Below, one piece after another: positions 19,840-28,438 of a stretch of DNA of 64,000 nucleotides. The DNA lies in assembly GCF_001267925.1 (NCBI RefSeq), contig NZ_CP011409.1, positions 496,001-560,000 on the forward strand, written 5' to 3'. How positions within the stretch are numbered: the stretch's first letter is position 1; every line of letters starts with the position of its first letter. Source of the DNA: Herbaspirillum hiltneri N3 (GTDB lineage: Bacteria; Pseudomonadota; Gammaproteobacteria; Burkholderiales; Burkholderiaceae_D). A model generated the notes under the pieces. The model was given only the letters and a program-made list of their open reading frames with translations, was not told where the DNA came from and searched no databases. A program made the position numbers and the translations under genes.

Positions 19840-20420
19840 ACGACCGTGGTTGCCGGGGGCGGCCCGGCAGCCGCTCACTTTCTTTGCTTCGCCAAAGAAA
19901 GTAAGCAAAGAAAGGCGACCGCGATTCGCCGCCCCGCTGCGCGGGGTTCCCGTTGGCGCCGCACCTAAATCGGGAAGGGAAACAAACTCGCTGCGCTCAG
20001 ACAAGTTTCCCTTCTTTATCCGATTTAGGCACGTCACCAACGGCGACTCATAAGCGGAACTTCTTTCACGGCTCGCTGCGCATTGCCTTGGGGGGCTCGC
20101 CTTCGGCATCGTGATTCTCATTCTTTCTTGGACTGACCGCGGAGAACTGTGACTTTCACTCCACCTCCATCCCCTGGCGATGCGCAGCGAGCCAGTCTGG
20201 AAGTCCGCTTGCGAGTAGCCGGTGGCGGCAGGTGCAAATCGGATAAAGAGGGGAAACTTGTCTGAGCGCAGCGAGTTTGTTTCCCCTCCCGATTTGCGCC
20301 TGACGACGCCGGGAACCCCGAAGGGGCTACGAACCAGCGGTCGCTTCTTTTGCTTACTTTTCTTGGCGAGACAAGAAAAGTGAGTAGCCGCCGGGCTACC
20401 CCCGGCAAGGTCGTCCGAAG
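19840..20420. repeat. Large inverted repeat (two facing copies of a ~240-bp element)
   Basis: This fills most of the 717-base gap between convergent glcF and the PPC gene. Left arm about 19840-20083, right arm about 20180-20420, loop about 96 bases. The best-matched core, 19978-20027 against 20236-20285, includes ACTCGCTGCGCTCAGACAAG and its reverse complement. The outer parts carry smaller hairpins such as CTTTCTTTGC / GCAAAGAAAG. I know this type of sequence (ACTTTCTTTGCTTCGCC) as a dispersed intergenic repeat in betaproteobacteria. Short frames inside (encoding LSERSEFVS) are not believable genes. Likely role: bidirectional transcription end or a repeat family. Confidence 0.75.
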
Positions 20421-20507
20421 AGAGAAAAATCCAATCTTCCTAAGCAGAGAAACAAAAAAAAGCGGCTCCAAAAAAGAGAGCCGCCTTCATCAACCAACGT
20501 CCAAAAT

Positions 20508-20975
20508 TCAAGCGTGCAATGCCTGCTGCACCTGCTTGGGAATCCACTCCTGTAAGGTAATCTCGATCGTGATGAACGACAGATTCGCGCCGCGCACAAA
20601 GCGTCCCGCAAAGATCTTCCCATCCACATCCGCCACCACTCCCTGCAAAGGATGAGCGTGCGGCTTGCCGCCGGCAAAGCCGATCTCGCCGAAGACGTTG
20701 AGGATCTCCACTCCGGGCCCGTTGATTTCCATTTCGCGCCAGCCGGTTGGCGTCGCGTATTCCAGGTGCGCATCGATCAGGCTGCCGATGGCGCCGCGCA
20801 CGATGGCGGTTTGCATGCCGTATTGGCGGCATAGCGCTTCCACGCTTTCGGTGAGGTCCTGGTTGGGTTTGAGGCGCGCCATCACCAGTTTTCCCAGTGT
20901 GCCTTCCTCTACTTGAATGTCGTTGTCGTTGTTGTGCGTCTCTGTATTTTTTATCAATGTCGATGTCGTCATCAT
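20508..20975 (-). CDS. PPC/DUF296 domain protein (second copy)
   Basis: 155 residues. The PPC (plant and prokaryote conserved, DUF296) fold is seen from about residue 26 to the end (LGKLVMARLKPNQDLTES, IVRGAIGSLIDAHLEY, GGKPHAHPLQGVVADVDGK with the usual HxH pair). Stand-alone prokaryotic PPC proteins are trimeric and of unclear function; related domains bind DNA in plants. Its start overlaps the end of the neighbouring PPC gene by four bases (ATGA). The first 20 residues are Asn/Thr-rich and probably disordered. Confidence 0.85.
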   Translation of the reverse strand: MMTTSTLIKNTETHNNDNDIQVEEGTLGKLVMARLKPNQDLTESVEALCRQYGMQTAIVRGAIGSLIDAHLEYATPTGWREMEINGPGVEILNVFGEIGFAGGKPHAHPLQGVVADVDGKIFAGRFVRGANLSFITIEITLQEWIPKQVQQALHA

Positions 20976-21547
20976 GATTCCATGGGTGTCGGATGCAATA
21001 GACTGAATAGCGTCTCTTCATCGCTGTTGACGACGAAAGCGCCCTGGGAAAACAAGCACAGGCGGATGATGAGCGGATCGTCGCCCACTTCCACCGTGTC
21101 GAGCAATAAATGCCCGCCGTGTATCGAACCATCGCCGTCAAGGAAACCGGCGTGGCAATGCAATAATACTTTTCCTTCCTGGTTCTGGCCCACCGTGATC
21201 GCTCCGGTGACGAAGGTGATCACGCCTTCCAGCACGTGCGGCGGACCGTAGTCGTACGGACGGTTGGCATCGCGCGTGTTTTCGATCCGGTGGTAATGCA
21301 GCTTGCGCGCGGTGCCGCCGCACATGCGGCCGACGCCGCCGCGCTGACCACGCGCCGAATACTGCTTCAGCACCTCGCGCAAGGCCTCGCCGACTTTGGT
21401 GCCGGGCTGCAGCGTGATGCGCAGTTCTTCCGCCGGTTCGGCTTCCAGGTCCAGCGTGCGCGGGTAGCTTTGCTGGCCGGCGTGAAGAAACTTGCGTACC
21501 TCGACAAATCCCGGATGGCCTTCGGCGGACTTGTTGGAAATTTTCAT
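20972..21547 (-). CDS. PPC/DUF296 domain protein (first copy)
   Basis: 191 residues, a diverged relative of the neighbouring PPC gene. Visible landmarks are GTKVGEALREVL, the Gly-rich GGVGRMCGGTARKLHYH, and HCHAGFLDGDGSIHGGHLLLD, which matches the HxH-bearing end of the PPC fold. It overlaps both the CoA-ligase gene (21544-21547) and the second PPC gene by four bases, so the four-gene order thiolase, ligase, PPC, PPC is one coupled operon. The function of the PPC pair in CoA metabolism is unknown. Confidence 0.8.
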   Translation of the reverse strand: MKISNKSAEGHPGFVEVRKFLHAGQQSYPRTLDLEAEPAEELRITLQPGTKVGEALREVLKQYSARGQRGGVGRMCGGTARKLHYHRIENTRDANRPYDYGPPHVLEGVITFVTGAITVGQNQEGKVLLHCHAGFLDGDGSIHGGHLLLDTVEVGDDPLIIRLCLFSQGAFVVNSDEETLFSLLHPTPMES

Positions 21548-23148
21548 AAGCGATAGTCACCTTTCTCCTCGAGCAGACTTTTGATCTGCTTCTTGACGAT
21601 CTTTCCATAACCGGATTTCGGCATGGTCTCCCAGAACACGAAGCGGCGCGGCCATTTGTATTTGGCGATGCGGCTTTCCAGATGCGACAACAGTGCCTCG
21701 CCGTCGGCTTGCTGGCCGGATTTGGCGACGATGACGGCGATGCCGCTTTCGCCCCATTTCGGATCCGGCACGCCGAGCACGGCGACTTCGGACACCGACG
21801 GATGCGTCAGCAGCGCTTCTTCGATCTCGCGCGGATAGACGTTGGAGCCGCCCGAGATGTACATGTCGGACGAGCGGCCGGTGATGTAGAGGAAGCCGTC
21901 GTTATCGACGTGGCCGAGGTCGCCGGTGTGGAACCAGTCGCCTTTGAAGGCCTTGGCATTGGCGTCCGGATTGTTGTGATAGCCCATGAAGACGGCCGGG
22001 CCGCGCACGCAGATTTCGCCGGTCTCGAATGGCTTCAGTTTCTTGCAGCTGTCGTCGAGGATGGCGATTTCCATGCCGGTGCGCGGCATGCCGCAAGAGC
22101 CGACGCGCGCCTTCGGATGGGCATCGTCCGCCTCATGCATGTACGGCGGCAGGAAGGTGATGTTGCCGGTCACTTCGCCGAGGCCGTAATACTGCACCAG
22201 CACCTTGCCGAGCTTCTTCAACGCGTACACCTGGTCGGCGCGGTACATCGGCGCGCCGGCGTAGATGACATGTCTGAGCGAGCTGTGATCGTAGCGGTCG
22301 ACCGATTCATCTTCGGTGAGGATCTTGACGATGGTCGGCACGGTGAACATGTTGTCGACACGGTGGCGCTGCACCAGTTGCCAGGCTTCTTCCGGCACCA
22401 GGCGTTCGGTCGACAGCAGGATGCTGGCGGCGCCGCGCGCCGTGTTGACGACGGCATGGATGCCGGCGCCGTGCGACAGCGGCGCGACGACCAGCGAGCG
22501 CGACTGGTGCGTCAGGCCCGGCAGCAGGTCGGCAAGGTGGTTGGTGACGACGAACGCCATCTGGCCGTGCGACAGCATGCCCGCCTTGGGATGGCCGGTG
22601 GTGCCGGAGGTGTAAAAGAACCACAGCGGATCTTCGTAATCGACTTCCACTTCGTCGAAGGACTGATGCGCACCGGACGGCGTCGCCAGCGCTTCGAAAT
22701 CGAGCTCGCCGGCGCGCGGATCCTGCAGGGCAATCACGTGTTTCAGCGCGGGAGAAATTTCTTTCACCGCGTCGACATAGTTGGCGAAGCCGCGGTCGTA
22801 CAGCATCACGCTGGCGCCGCTCGACTGGCCGAGGTAGGCCGCTTCCGGCGGCGTGATGCGCACGTTGGTCGGGACCCAGACCATGCCCAGCTTGAAGGCG
22901 GCCCAGGCGCTTTCGAAAATCTGCAGGTTGTTGCGGGAGTGGACCAGCATCTTGTCACCCTTGGTCACGCCCAGCTTTTGCAGCGAATGGGCCAGCGTGT
23001 CGACGCGGTCGTTGATCTGTTTCCAGGTGGCGATCTTGTCGCCTTTGCCGTCGGCAGTACCGTCGCCGAAGATCAGGCCCGGCTCGTCCGGAAAGCGACG
23101 GGCGACGTCGGAGAGAAGCCGCCCCAGGTTCATTACTTTTGTTAACAT
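21544..23148 (-). CDS. AMP-dependent acyl-CoA synthetase (ligase)
   Basis: 534 residues of the ANL adenylating family. P-loop motif YTSGTTGHPKAG near residue 190, hinge motif WFHTGDLGHVDNDGFLYITGR, and the catalytic Lys near the end in PKSGYGKIVKK. It would activate a carboxylic acid to its CoA thioester. Closest general type is the medium/long-chain fatty-acid or aryl-acid ligase group; the substrate is not predictable by eye. It follows the thiolase gene after 109 bases and is coupled to two PPC genes. Confidence 0.9.
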   Translation of the reverse strand: MLTKVMNLGRLLSDVARRFPDEPGLIFGDGTADGKGDKIATWKQINDRVDTLAHSLQKLGVTKGDKMLVHSRNNLQIFESAWAAFKLGMVWVPTNVRITPPEAAYLGQSSGASVMLYDRGFANYVDAVKEISPALKHVIALQDPRAGELDFEALATPSGAHQSFDEVEVDYEDPLWFFYTSGTTGHPKAGMLSHGQMAFVVTNHLADLLPGLTHQSRSLVVAPLSHGAGIHAVVNTARGAASILLSTERLVPEEAWQLVQRHRVDNMFTVPTIVKILTEDESVDRYDHSSLRHVIYAGAPMYRADQVYALKKLGKVLVQYYGLGEVTGNITFLPPYMHEADDAHPKARVGSCGMPRTGMEIAILDDSCKKLKPFETGEICVRGPAVFMGYHNNPDANAKAFKGDWFHTGDLGHVDNDGFLYITGRSSDMYISGGSNVYPREIEEALLTHPSVSEVAVLGVPDPKWGESGIAVIVAKSGQQADGEALLSHLESRIAKYKWPRRFVFWETMPKSGYGKIVKKQIKSLLEEKGDYRL

Positions 23149-23219
23149 CGTCTCGCTCGTGTGTATTTTTATATGGATCTTTGTTGCTGCCGCTGCTGTT
23201 GCTGTTGTTGCTATTACTG

Positions 23220-23248
23220 CCGCCGTCCCGAGCTTGTCAGGACGGCGG
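23220..23248 (-). promoter_or_regulatory. Intercistronic hairpin between thiolase and CoA-ligase genes
   Basis: CCGCCGTCC (23220-23228) pairs with GGACGGCGG (23240-23248) around an 11-base loop, ten bases after the thiolase stop on the minus strand. No T run follows, so it may stabilise the thiolase mRNA or partly attenuate rather than terminate. The gap also holds a run of TGCTGT-like triplets at about 23184-23210. Confidence 0.45.
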
Positions 23249-23257
23249 GGAAAACTG

Positions 23258-24433
23258 TCAGTGCACGCGCTCCAGAATGCTCACGTAGTTCGCCACCGCA
23301 GCACCACCCATGTTGAACACGCCGGCATAGCGCGCATTCGGGATCTGCATGTCGCCCGCGTCATGGCTGGCTTGCATCGCGGCCATCACGTGCATCGACA
23401 CGCCGGTGGCGCCGACCGGGTGGCCCTTGGATTTGAGGCCGCCGGAAGGATTGATCGGCAGGCGGCCGTTCTTGGCGGTGACGCCGTCGAGGATGGCGCG
23501 CGCGCCCTGGCCGGGTTCGGCCAGGCCCATGGCTTCATACTCAAGTAATTCGGCGATGGTGAAGCAGTCGTGTGTTTCCACCAGCGACAGGTCGAGCAAT
23601 TTCAGGTCGGCCTGCTTCAACGCCTGTTGCCATGCCAGCGCGCCGGCTTCAAAGCGGGTCGGATCGCGGCGCGACAGCGGCAGGAAGTCATTGACGTGCA
23701 CGGCGGCGCGGAAGGTCACGGCGCGTTGCATGGTCTTGGCGGCGTCGGCGGCGCTCAGCACCAGTGCGGCGGCGCCGTCGGAAATCAGCGAGCAGTCGGT
23801 GCGTTTGAGCGGACCGGCGACGAAAGGATTCTTTTCCGAAACATTGCGGCAGAAATCAAAACCGAAATCCTTGCGCATGTGGGCGTAGGGATTGCTCATG
23901 CCGTTCTTGTGATTCTTGGCGGCAATGGCGGCCAGCGCATCCGACTGATCGCCGTAACGGTCGAAGTAGGCTTGCGCGATCTTGCCGAACACGCCGGCGA
24001 AGCCGCCCGGGATACCGGCCTCTTCTTTGGCGTAGCAGCACTTGAGCAGCACTTCGCCGACTTGTGGTGTGGCCAGCTCGGTCATTTTTTCAAAGCCGAT
24101 CACCAGCGCATGCCTGGCCTGGCCGGACAAAATCGATTGCATGCCCGAGTGGATCGCGGCCGAACCGGTGGCGCAGGCGTTCTCGACGCGCACGGCCGGC
24201 TTGAAGCGCAGCGCGGGCAGGGTATTGAACACCAGCGAGGAGGGAAAGTCCTGGTACAGGAAGCCGCCGTTGAAGGTGCCGATGTGGATCGAGCCGATGT
24301 CTTCCGGCGTCAGGCCGGCGTGTTCGATGGCGGCCTTGGCAACCTGGCCGATCAGTGCTTCCGGATCGATGCCGTCGAGCTTGCCGAATTGGGAGTGGTT
24401 CCAGCCGGTGATGCAAGGTGAAGATGCAGTCAT
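23258..24433 (-). CDS. Thiolase-family acyl-CoA acetyltransferase (SCP-x-like)
   Basis: 391 residues. The nucleophilic Cys is at about residue 87 (ENACATGSAA) and the C-terminal His motif is NPSGGLKSKGHPVGATG. The final active-site loop reads NMGGAAVANYVS, lacking the Cys of the CxG motif in classical biosynthetic thiolases, as is usual for the SCP-x-like/lipid-transfer branch. It would cleave or transfer acyl groups on CoA intermediates. It is the first gene of the minus-strand operon, divergent from the TRAP transporter. Confidence 0.87.
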   Translation of the reverse strand: MTASSPCITGWNHSQFGKLDGIDPEALIGQVAKAAIEHAGLTPEDIGSIHIGTFNGGFLYQDFPSSLVFNTLPALRFKPAVRVENACATGSAAIHSGMQSILSGQARHALVIGFEKMTELATPQVGEVLLKCCYAKEEAGIPGGFAGVFGKIAQAYFDRYGDQSDALAAIAAKNHKNGMSNPYAHMRKDFGFDFCRNVSEKNPFVAGPLKRTDCSLISDGAAALVLSAADAAKTMQRAVTFRAAVHVNDFLPLSRRDPTRFEAGALAWQQALKQADLKLLDLSLVETHDCFTIAELLEYEAMGLAEPGQGARAILDGVTAKNGRLPINPSGGLKSKGHPVGATGVSMHVMAAMQASHDAGDMQIPNARYAGVFNMGGAAVANYVSILERVH

Positions 24434-24903
24434 GTGGATTCCTGAAAAGAGTGTGTTGGAACAGCAATATGCAAAAACGATGCCACGAATTTTTCAGGCC
24501 GGGGCAGCATTGCCGCGGTGATTCCTGTTATGGCGGCAGCGCCCGTGCGGGCGGCGTCGGCAGGCCGTGATGGCGGTAAACATAGCACGTTGCACACTGG
24601 GACGATTTGCTGCGCTGCAGAATGAGGCCCGGCTGAAACCGCATACAGGTGTCAATCAAGTGTCCAGGCAATGCGACAGGTGTCGCATCAAAATAAACAC
24701 CCGATTGGCTCTCACATCCCTTGTCGAATCAGGCGTTTATCGAAGAGAATGTGCTTGCAATGCCGACTTCAGGGAGGAACGCCAGTGCCGTCATCGACTT
24801 GGCATCCAAATTGCTCTAGGACGCATAAGCAGTGCTGAACAAGTTATTCGTTTCACTCGTATCGGCAACAAACCAACCAAAACTAAAATCAGGAGACAAA
24901 CAG
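24434..24903. other. Divergent promoter region, thiolase / TRAP operons
   Basis: A 470-base gap without a believable gene. It must hold promoters for both divergent operons. It contains an 18-bp palindrome (listed separately), a related partial copy of CAGGTGTC about 30 bases to its left, and a clear ribosome site (AGGAGA) before the DctP start. No regulator gene is adjacent. Confidence 0.6.
24671..24688. promoter_or_regulatory. 18-bp palindromic operator candidate
   Basis: ATGCGACA-GG-TGTCGCAT, perfect eight-base arms with a two-base spacer, about 235 bases from each of the two divergent start codons. The half-site-like CAGGTGTC recurs near 24645. The symmetry is typical of binding sites for dimeric regulators (GntR or IclR size), but no such gene is in the cluster, so the cognate regulator is unknown. 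Confidence 0.5.
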
Positions 24904-25941
24904 ATGGGCAAACCAACTGCTGGCGTTACACGCCGTCACTTTTTGAAGACCGTATCCATTGCATCGGCTGCTGCTGCGACCGGCATGATGGCGACACAGG
25001 CGCACGCCGCCGCTGAATTCACGCTGAAGTACGCCAACAACCTGCCGGCCACGCATCCGATGAATGTGCGCGCCAAGGAAATGGCCGCCAAGATCGCGAC
25101 TGAATCCAAGGGTCGCATCGACTTCCAGGTCTATCCGAACAACCAGCTCGGCAACGATACCGATACGCTGGGCCAGGTGCGCTCGGGCGCGGTCGACTTC
25201 TTCACCTTGTCGCCGCTGATTCTTGGCACGCTGGTGCCGGCTGCGCAGATCAGCGGCGTCGGTTTCGCGTTCAAGGATTACAACCAGGTGTGGGCGGCGA
25301 TGGACGGCGAGCTGGGTGCGCATGTGCGCAAGCAGATCGACGCCAAGTCGACCGTCTTTGCATTTGAAAAGATCTGGGACAATGGCTATCGCCAGATCAC
25401 CAACAGCACCCGTCCGATCAACAAGCCGGAAGACCTCAAGGGCATGAAGCTGCGTGTGCCGCCGAGCCCGCTGTGGACCTCGATGTTCCGCGCCTTCGAT
25501 TCGGCGCCGGCCAGCATCAACTTCGCCGAAGTGTATTCCGCGCTGCAGACCAAGATCGTCGAAGGCCAGGAAAACCCGATGGCGATCATCTCGACCGCCA
25601 AGCTGTACGAAGTGCAGAAGTTCTGCTCGATGACCAATCACATGTGGGACGGTTTCTGGTTCCTGGCCAACAAGAAGTCGTTCGAGCGCCTGCCCAAGGA
25701 TCTGCAAGAGATCGTCACGCGCAATATCAACGAAGCCGGCATGAAGCAGCGCGCCGACGTCAAGGCGCTGAACGATTCGCTGGCGACCGAGATGAAGGGC
25801 AAGGGCCTGGCCTTCAACGACACCGACAATGAAGCCTTCCGCGCCAAGCTGCGCAGCGCCGGTTTCTACGCCGAGTGGCACAAGAAGTTCGGCGACGAAC
25901 CTTGGGCGCTGTTGGAGAAGTACACCGGGAAGCTGGCATAA
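24904..25941 (+). CDS. TRAP transporter substrate-binding protein (DctP family)
   Basis: 345 residues from the ATG at 24904, with AGGAGA nine bases upstream. The N-terminus is a Tat-type signal (RRHFLKTVSIASAAAATG, cleaved near AHAAAEF), so the protein is exported folded to the periplasm. The mature part shows the DctP fold, including the conserved Arg region KLRVPPSPLWTSMFRAFDSAP that clamps a carboxylate. It delivers an organic acid to the fused membrane subunit encoded directly downstream with no gap. Confidence 0.93.
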   Translation: MGKPTAGVTRRHFLKTVSIASAAAATGMMATQAHAAAEFTLKYANNLPATHPMNVRAKEMAAKIATESKGRIDFQVYPNNQLGNDTDTLGQVRSGAVDFFTLSPLILGTLVPAAQISGVGFAFKDYNQVWAAMDGELGAHVRKQIDAKSTVFAFEKIWDNGYRQITNSTRPINKPEDLKGMKLRVPPSPLWTSMFRAFDSAPASINFAEVYSALQTKIVEGQENPMAIISTAKLYEVQKFCSMTNHMWDGFWFLANKKSFERLPKDLQEIVTRNINEAGMKQRADVKALNDSLATEMKGKGLAFNDTDNEAFRAKLRSAGFYAEWHKKFGDEPWALLEKYTGKLA

Positions 25942-27843
25942 ATGGACGCGGCGATGACAGAAGCAAGAATGCATCCTGCATCGGCATCGGCGCCGGCCAA
26001 CCCGCTGGCGCGTCTGCTGGCGGGCGTGAACCGCAATGTGATGCACGTTGTCGCCGCCGTGGCGGCAACGCTGGTGGTGGTGGAAACCGGCGTGCTGCTG
26101 GCCGGGGTGATCTACCGCTATGCGTTGCACGACCCGCTGATCTGGTCGGATGAACTGGCCTCCACGCTGTTCATCTGGCTGTCGATGCTGGGAGCGGTAT
26201 TGGCGCTGGACCGGGGCGAGCACATGCGCCTGACGGCCATCGTCAACAAGCTCTCCGACAAATGGCGCGTCTGGCTGGAAACCGTCGCCGCGCTGATCGT
26301 CTGCATCTTCGTGCTGATGATCATCCATCCCGCCGTCGACCATGCCTCGGAGCAGATGGCCATCACCACGCCGGCTTTGGAGATTCCCGACGGCCTGCGC
26401 GCAGCTGCGTTGCCGGTGGGCGCGATCCTGATGTTCCTGGCGGCGATTGCACGCATGGCCAGCCGCTCCAGCGTCAAACAGGTGCTCTCTGCGGTCGCGG
26501 TCGTGGCCGTGATCGGCGCCGTGCTGTGGATCAGCAAGCCGGCCTTGCTGGCCATGGGCAATTACAACCTGATCGTGTTCTTCGTGCTGCTGATCGGTGT
26601 CTGTGTCGCAGGCGGCATTCCGATTGCGTTTGCCTTTGGTACGGCGACGATGGCTTATCTGACGATCGCCACCGGCGCGCCGATGATGATCGTGGTCAGC
26701 CGCATGGACGAAGGCATGTCCAGCCTGATCCTGCTGTCGGTGCCGCTGTTCGTGCTGCTCGGCTCGCTGCTGGAAATCAGCGGCCTGGCGCGTACGCTCA
26801 TCGACTTCATGGCCGCCTTGCTGGGTCATGTGCGGGGCGGACTGCAATACGTGCTGCTGGGCGCGATGTTCCTGGTCTCGGGCATCTCCGGCTCGAAAGC
26901 GGCCGACATGGCCGCCATCGCCCCGGCGCTGTTCCCGGAAATGAAGAAGCGCGGCTCCAAGCCGGAAGAGCTGGTGGCCTTGCTGTCGTCTTCCGGCGCC
27001 ATGACCGAGACGATTCCACCGAGCCTGGTGCTGATCACCATCGGTGCGGTGTGCAGCGTGTCGATCACAGCCCTGTTCATCGGCGGGCTGATGCCTGCGG
27101 TGATCGCCACGATTGCGATTGGCATCGTCTGCTGGTTCCGCGCCCGCCGCGAACCGATGCCGGATGTGAAACGCGCTTCCATCGGCGTGATCGGCAAGAC
27201 CCTGATTGCCGCGATCCCTGCACTGGCCTTGCCGATGCTGATCCGCGTGGCGGTCATTGAAGGCGTCGCTACGGCCACTGAAGTCGCCACCATCGGTGTC
27301 GCGTACACCATCGTGGTCGGCCTGGTCATGCATGCCTTCCTGAAGCATCTCGACTTCAAGCGCATCTATCCGATGCTGGTGGAGGCGGCGACCTTGTCGG
27401 GGGCGATCCTGCTGATCATCGGCATGGCGACTTCGATGGCCTGGGCGCTGACGCAGTCGGGCTTCTCGGCCAAGCTGGTGTCGCTGATGCAGGGCGTGCC
27501 GGGCGGCGGTCTGGGTTTCCTGCTGATCACGATCGTGATCTTCATCGTGCTGGGCAGCATCCTGGAAGGGATTCCGGCGATCGTGCTGTTCGGCCCGCTG
27601 CTGTTCCCGGTGGCGCGTTCGCTGGGCATTCATGACGTGCATTACGCCATGGTGGTGATCCTGGCGATGGGCATCGGCCTGTTCGCGCCACCGTTCGGCG
27701 TCGGCTTCTATGCCGCTTGCGCGATCGGCAAGGTGTCGCCGGACAAGGTCTTCAACCGCGTCTGGGGCTATCTGGCGGCGCTGGTGGTTGCGCTGCTGGT
27801 GGTGGCTGCGGTGCCGTGGATTTCGATCGGCTTCCTGACGTAA
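25942..27843 (+). CDS. TRAP transporter fused DctQ-DctM permease
   Basis: 633 residues. Residues about 25-190 form the four-helix DctQ-like small subunit (motif YRYALHDPLIWSDELA), and about 200-633 the DctM large subunit with multiple helices (GISGSKAADMAAIAP, TETIPPSLVLI, PPFGVGFYAA). Natural Q-M fusions are known in TRAP systems. It starts at the base after the DctP stop and imports the bound acid using a sodium gradient. The next genes (VOC, RLP, kinase) presumably act on the imported compound. Confidence 0.93.
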   Translation: MDAAMTEARMHPASASAPANPLARLLAGVNRNVMHVVAAVAATLVVVETGVLLAGVIYRYALHDPLIWSDELASTLFIWLSMLGAVLALDRGEHMRLTAIVNKLSDKWRVWLETVAALIVCIFVLMIIHPAVDHASEQMAITTPALEIPDGLRAAALPVGAILMFLAAIARMASRSSVKQVLSAVAVVAVIGAVLWISKPALLAMGNYNLIVFFVLLIGVCVAGGIPIAFAFGTATMAYLTIATGAPMMIVVSRMDEGMSSLILLSVPLFVLLGSLLEISGLARTLIDFMAALLGHVRGGLQYVLLGAMFLVSGISGSKAADMAAIAPALFPEMKKRGSKPEELVALLSSSGAMTETIPPSLVLITIGAVCSVSITALFIGGLMPAVIATIAIGIVCWFRARREPMPDVKRASIGVIGKTLIAAIPALALPMLIRVAVIEGVATATEVATIGVAYTIVVGLVMHAFLKHLDFKRIYPMLVEAATLSGAILLIIGMATSMAWALTQSGFSAKLVSLMQGVPGGGLGFLLITIVIFIVLGSILEGIPAIVLFGPLLFPVARSLGIHDVHYAMVVILAMGIGLFAPPFGVGFYAACAIGKVSPDKVFNRVWGYLAALVVALLVVAAVPWISIGFLT

Positions 27844-27898
27844 AAAATACTTTACTACCGACTATTCAAACGAAACAAACGAAAAAAAGAGGTGAGCA

Positions 27899-28438
27899 AT
27901 GAGCCGTTTTCTGGGTGAGATAAAACAACTGGGCTACGTCGTCGAAGACATACAGGCCGCGATGAAATACTGGAGCGAAGTGCTGGGCGTCGGCCCGTGG
28001 TACTACATGGAGCGGGTGCCGCTGAAGAACTACCGCTACAAGGGCGAGCTGCAGGACATCCATTCGTCGGTGGCCCTGGCCAACTCCGGCAACGTGCAGG
28101 TGGAACTGATCCAGCAGCGCAACGATGCGCCGTCGATGTACCGGGATTTCCTCAAGGCCGGCCGCACCGGCTTGCAGCATCTGGCCTACTGGACCGAAGA
28201 CTTCGACAACGACCTTGCGCGCCTGCTGGAGAAGGGCTGGAAGGTCGGCATGAGCGGCGAGGTCGGCGAGCGCGGCCGCTTCGTCTATTTCGAAACCGAA
28301 TACCACCCCGGCACCGTGATCGAGCTGTCGGAAATCGCCGGCCCCAAGGGCACGGTGTTCCGCATCATCCGCGAATCGGCCGAGAACTGGGACGGCAGCG
28401 ATCCGGTGCGCACCTTCCCCGACCTGAGCAAGATGTGA
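27899..28438 (+). CDS. VOC-superfamily (glyoxalase-like) metalloprotein
   Basis: 179 residues. Two beta-alpha-beta-beta-beta modules: the first opens with QLGYVVEDIQAAMKYWSEVLG, the second with GLQHLAYWTEDFDNDLARLLEKG. Possible metal ligands lie in QVELIQQ, GLQHLAYW and TVIELSE. It resembles the glyoxalase/methylmalonyl-CoA epimerase/bleomycin-resistance group. A clear AGAGGTGAG ribosome site precedes the ATG, and its stop overlaps the RLP start by one base. In this context it may be an isomerase, epimerase or lyase on the pathway intermediate. Confidence 0.85.
   Translation: MSRFLGEIKQLGYVVEDIQAAMKYWSEVLGVGPWYYMERVPLKNYRYKGELQDIHSSVALANSGNVQVELIQQRNDAPSMYRDFLKAGRTGLQHLAYWTEDFDNDLARLLEKGWKVGMSGEVGERGRFVYFETEYHPGTVIELSEIAGPKGTVFRIIRESAENWDGSDPVRTFPDLSKM

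Noticed and set aside
19669..20471. Short frames with SERSEFVS-type peptides in the inverted repeat
   Set aside because: They are translations of a dispersed intergenic repeat, present in both facing copies; no independent evidence of coding.
24889..27642. A 917-codon open frame antisense to the TRAP transporter genes
   Set aside because: Its composition (His/Arg/Gln/Asp-rich, no domain) is the usual antisense shadow of GC-rich coding DNA; the plus-strand TRAP genes are unmistakable.
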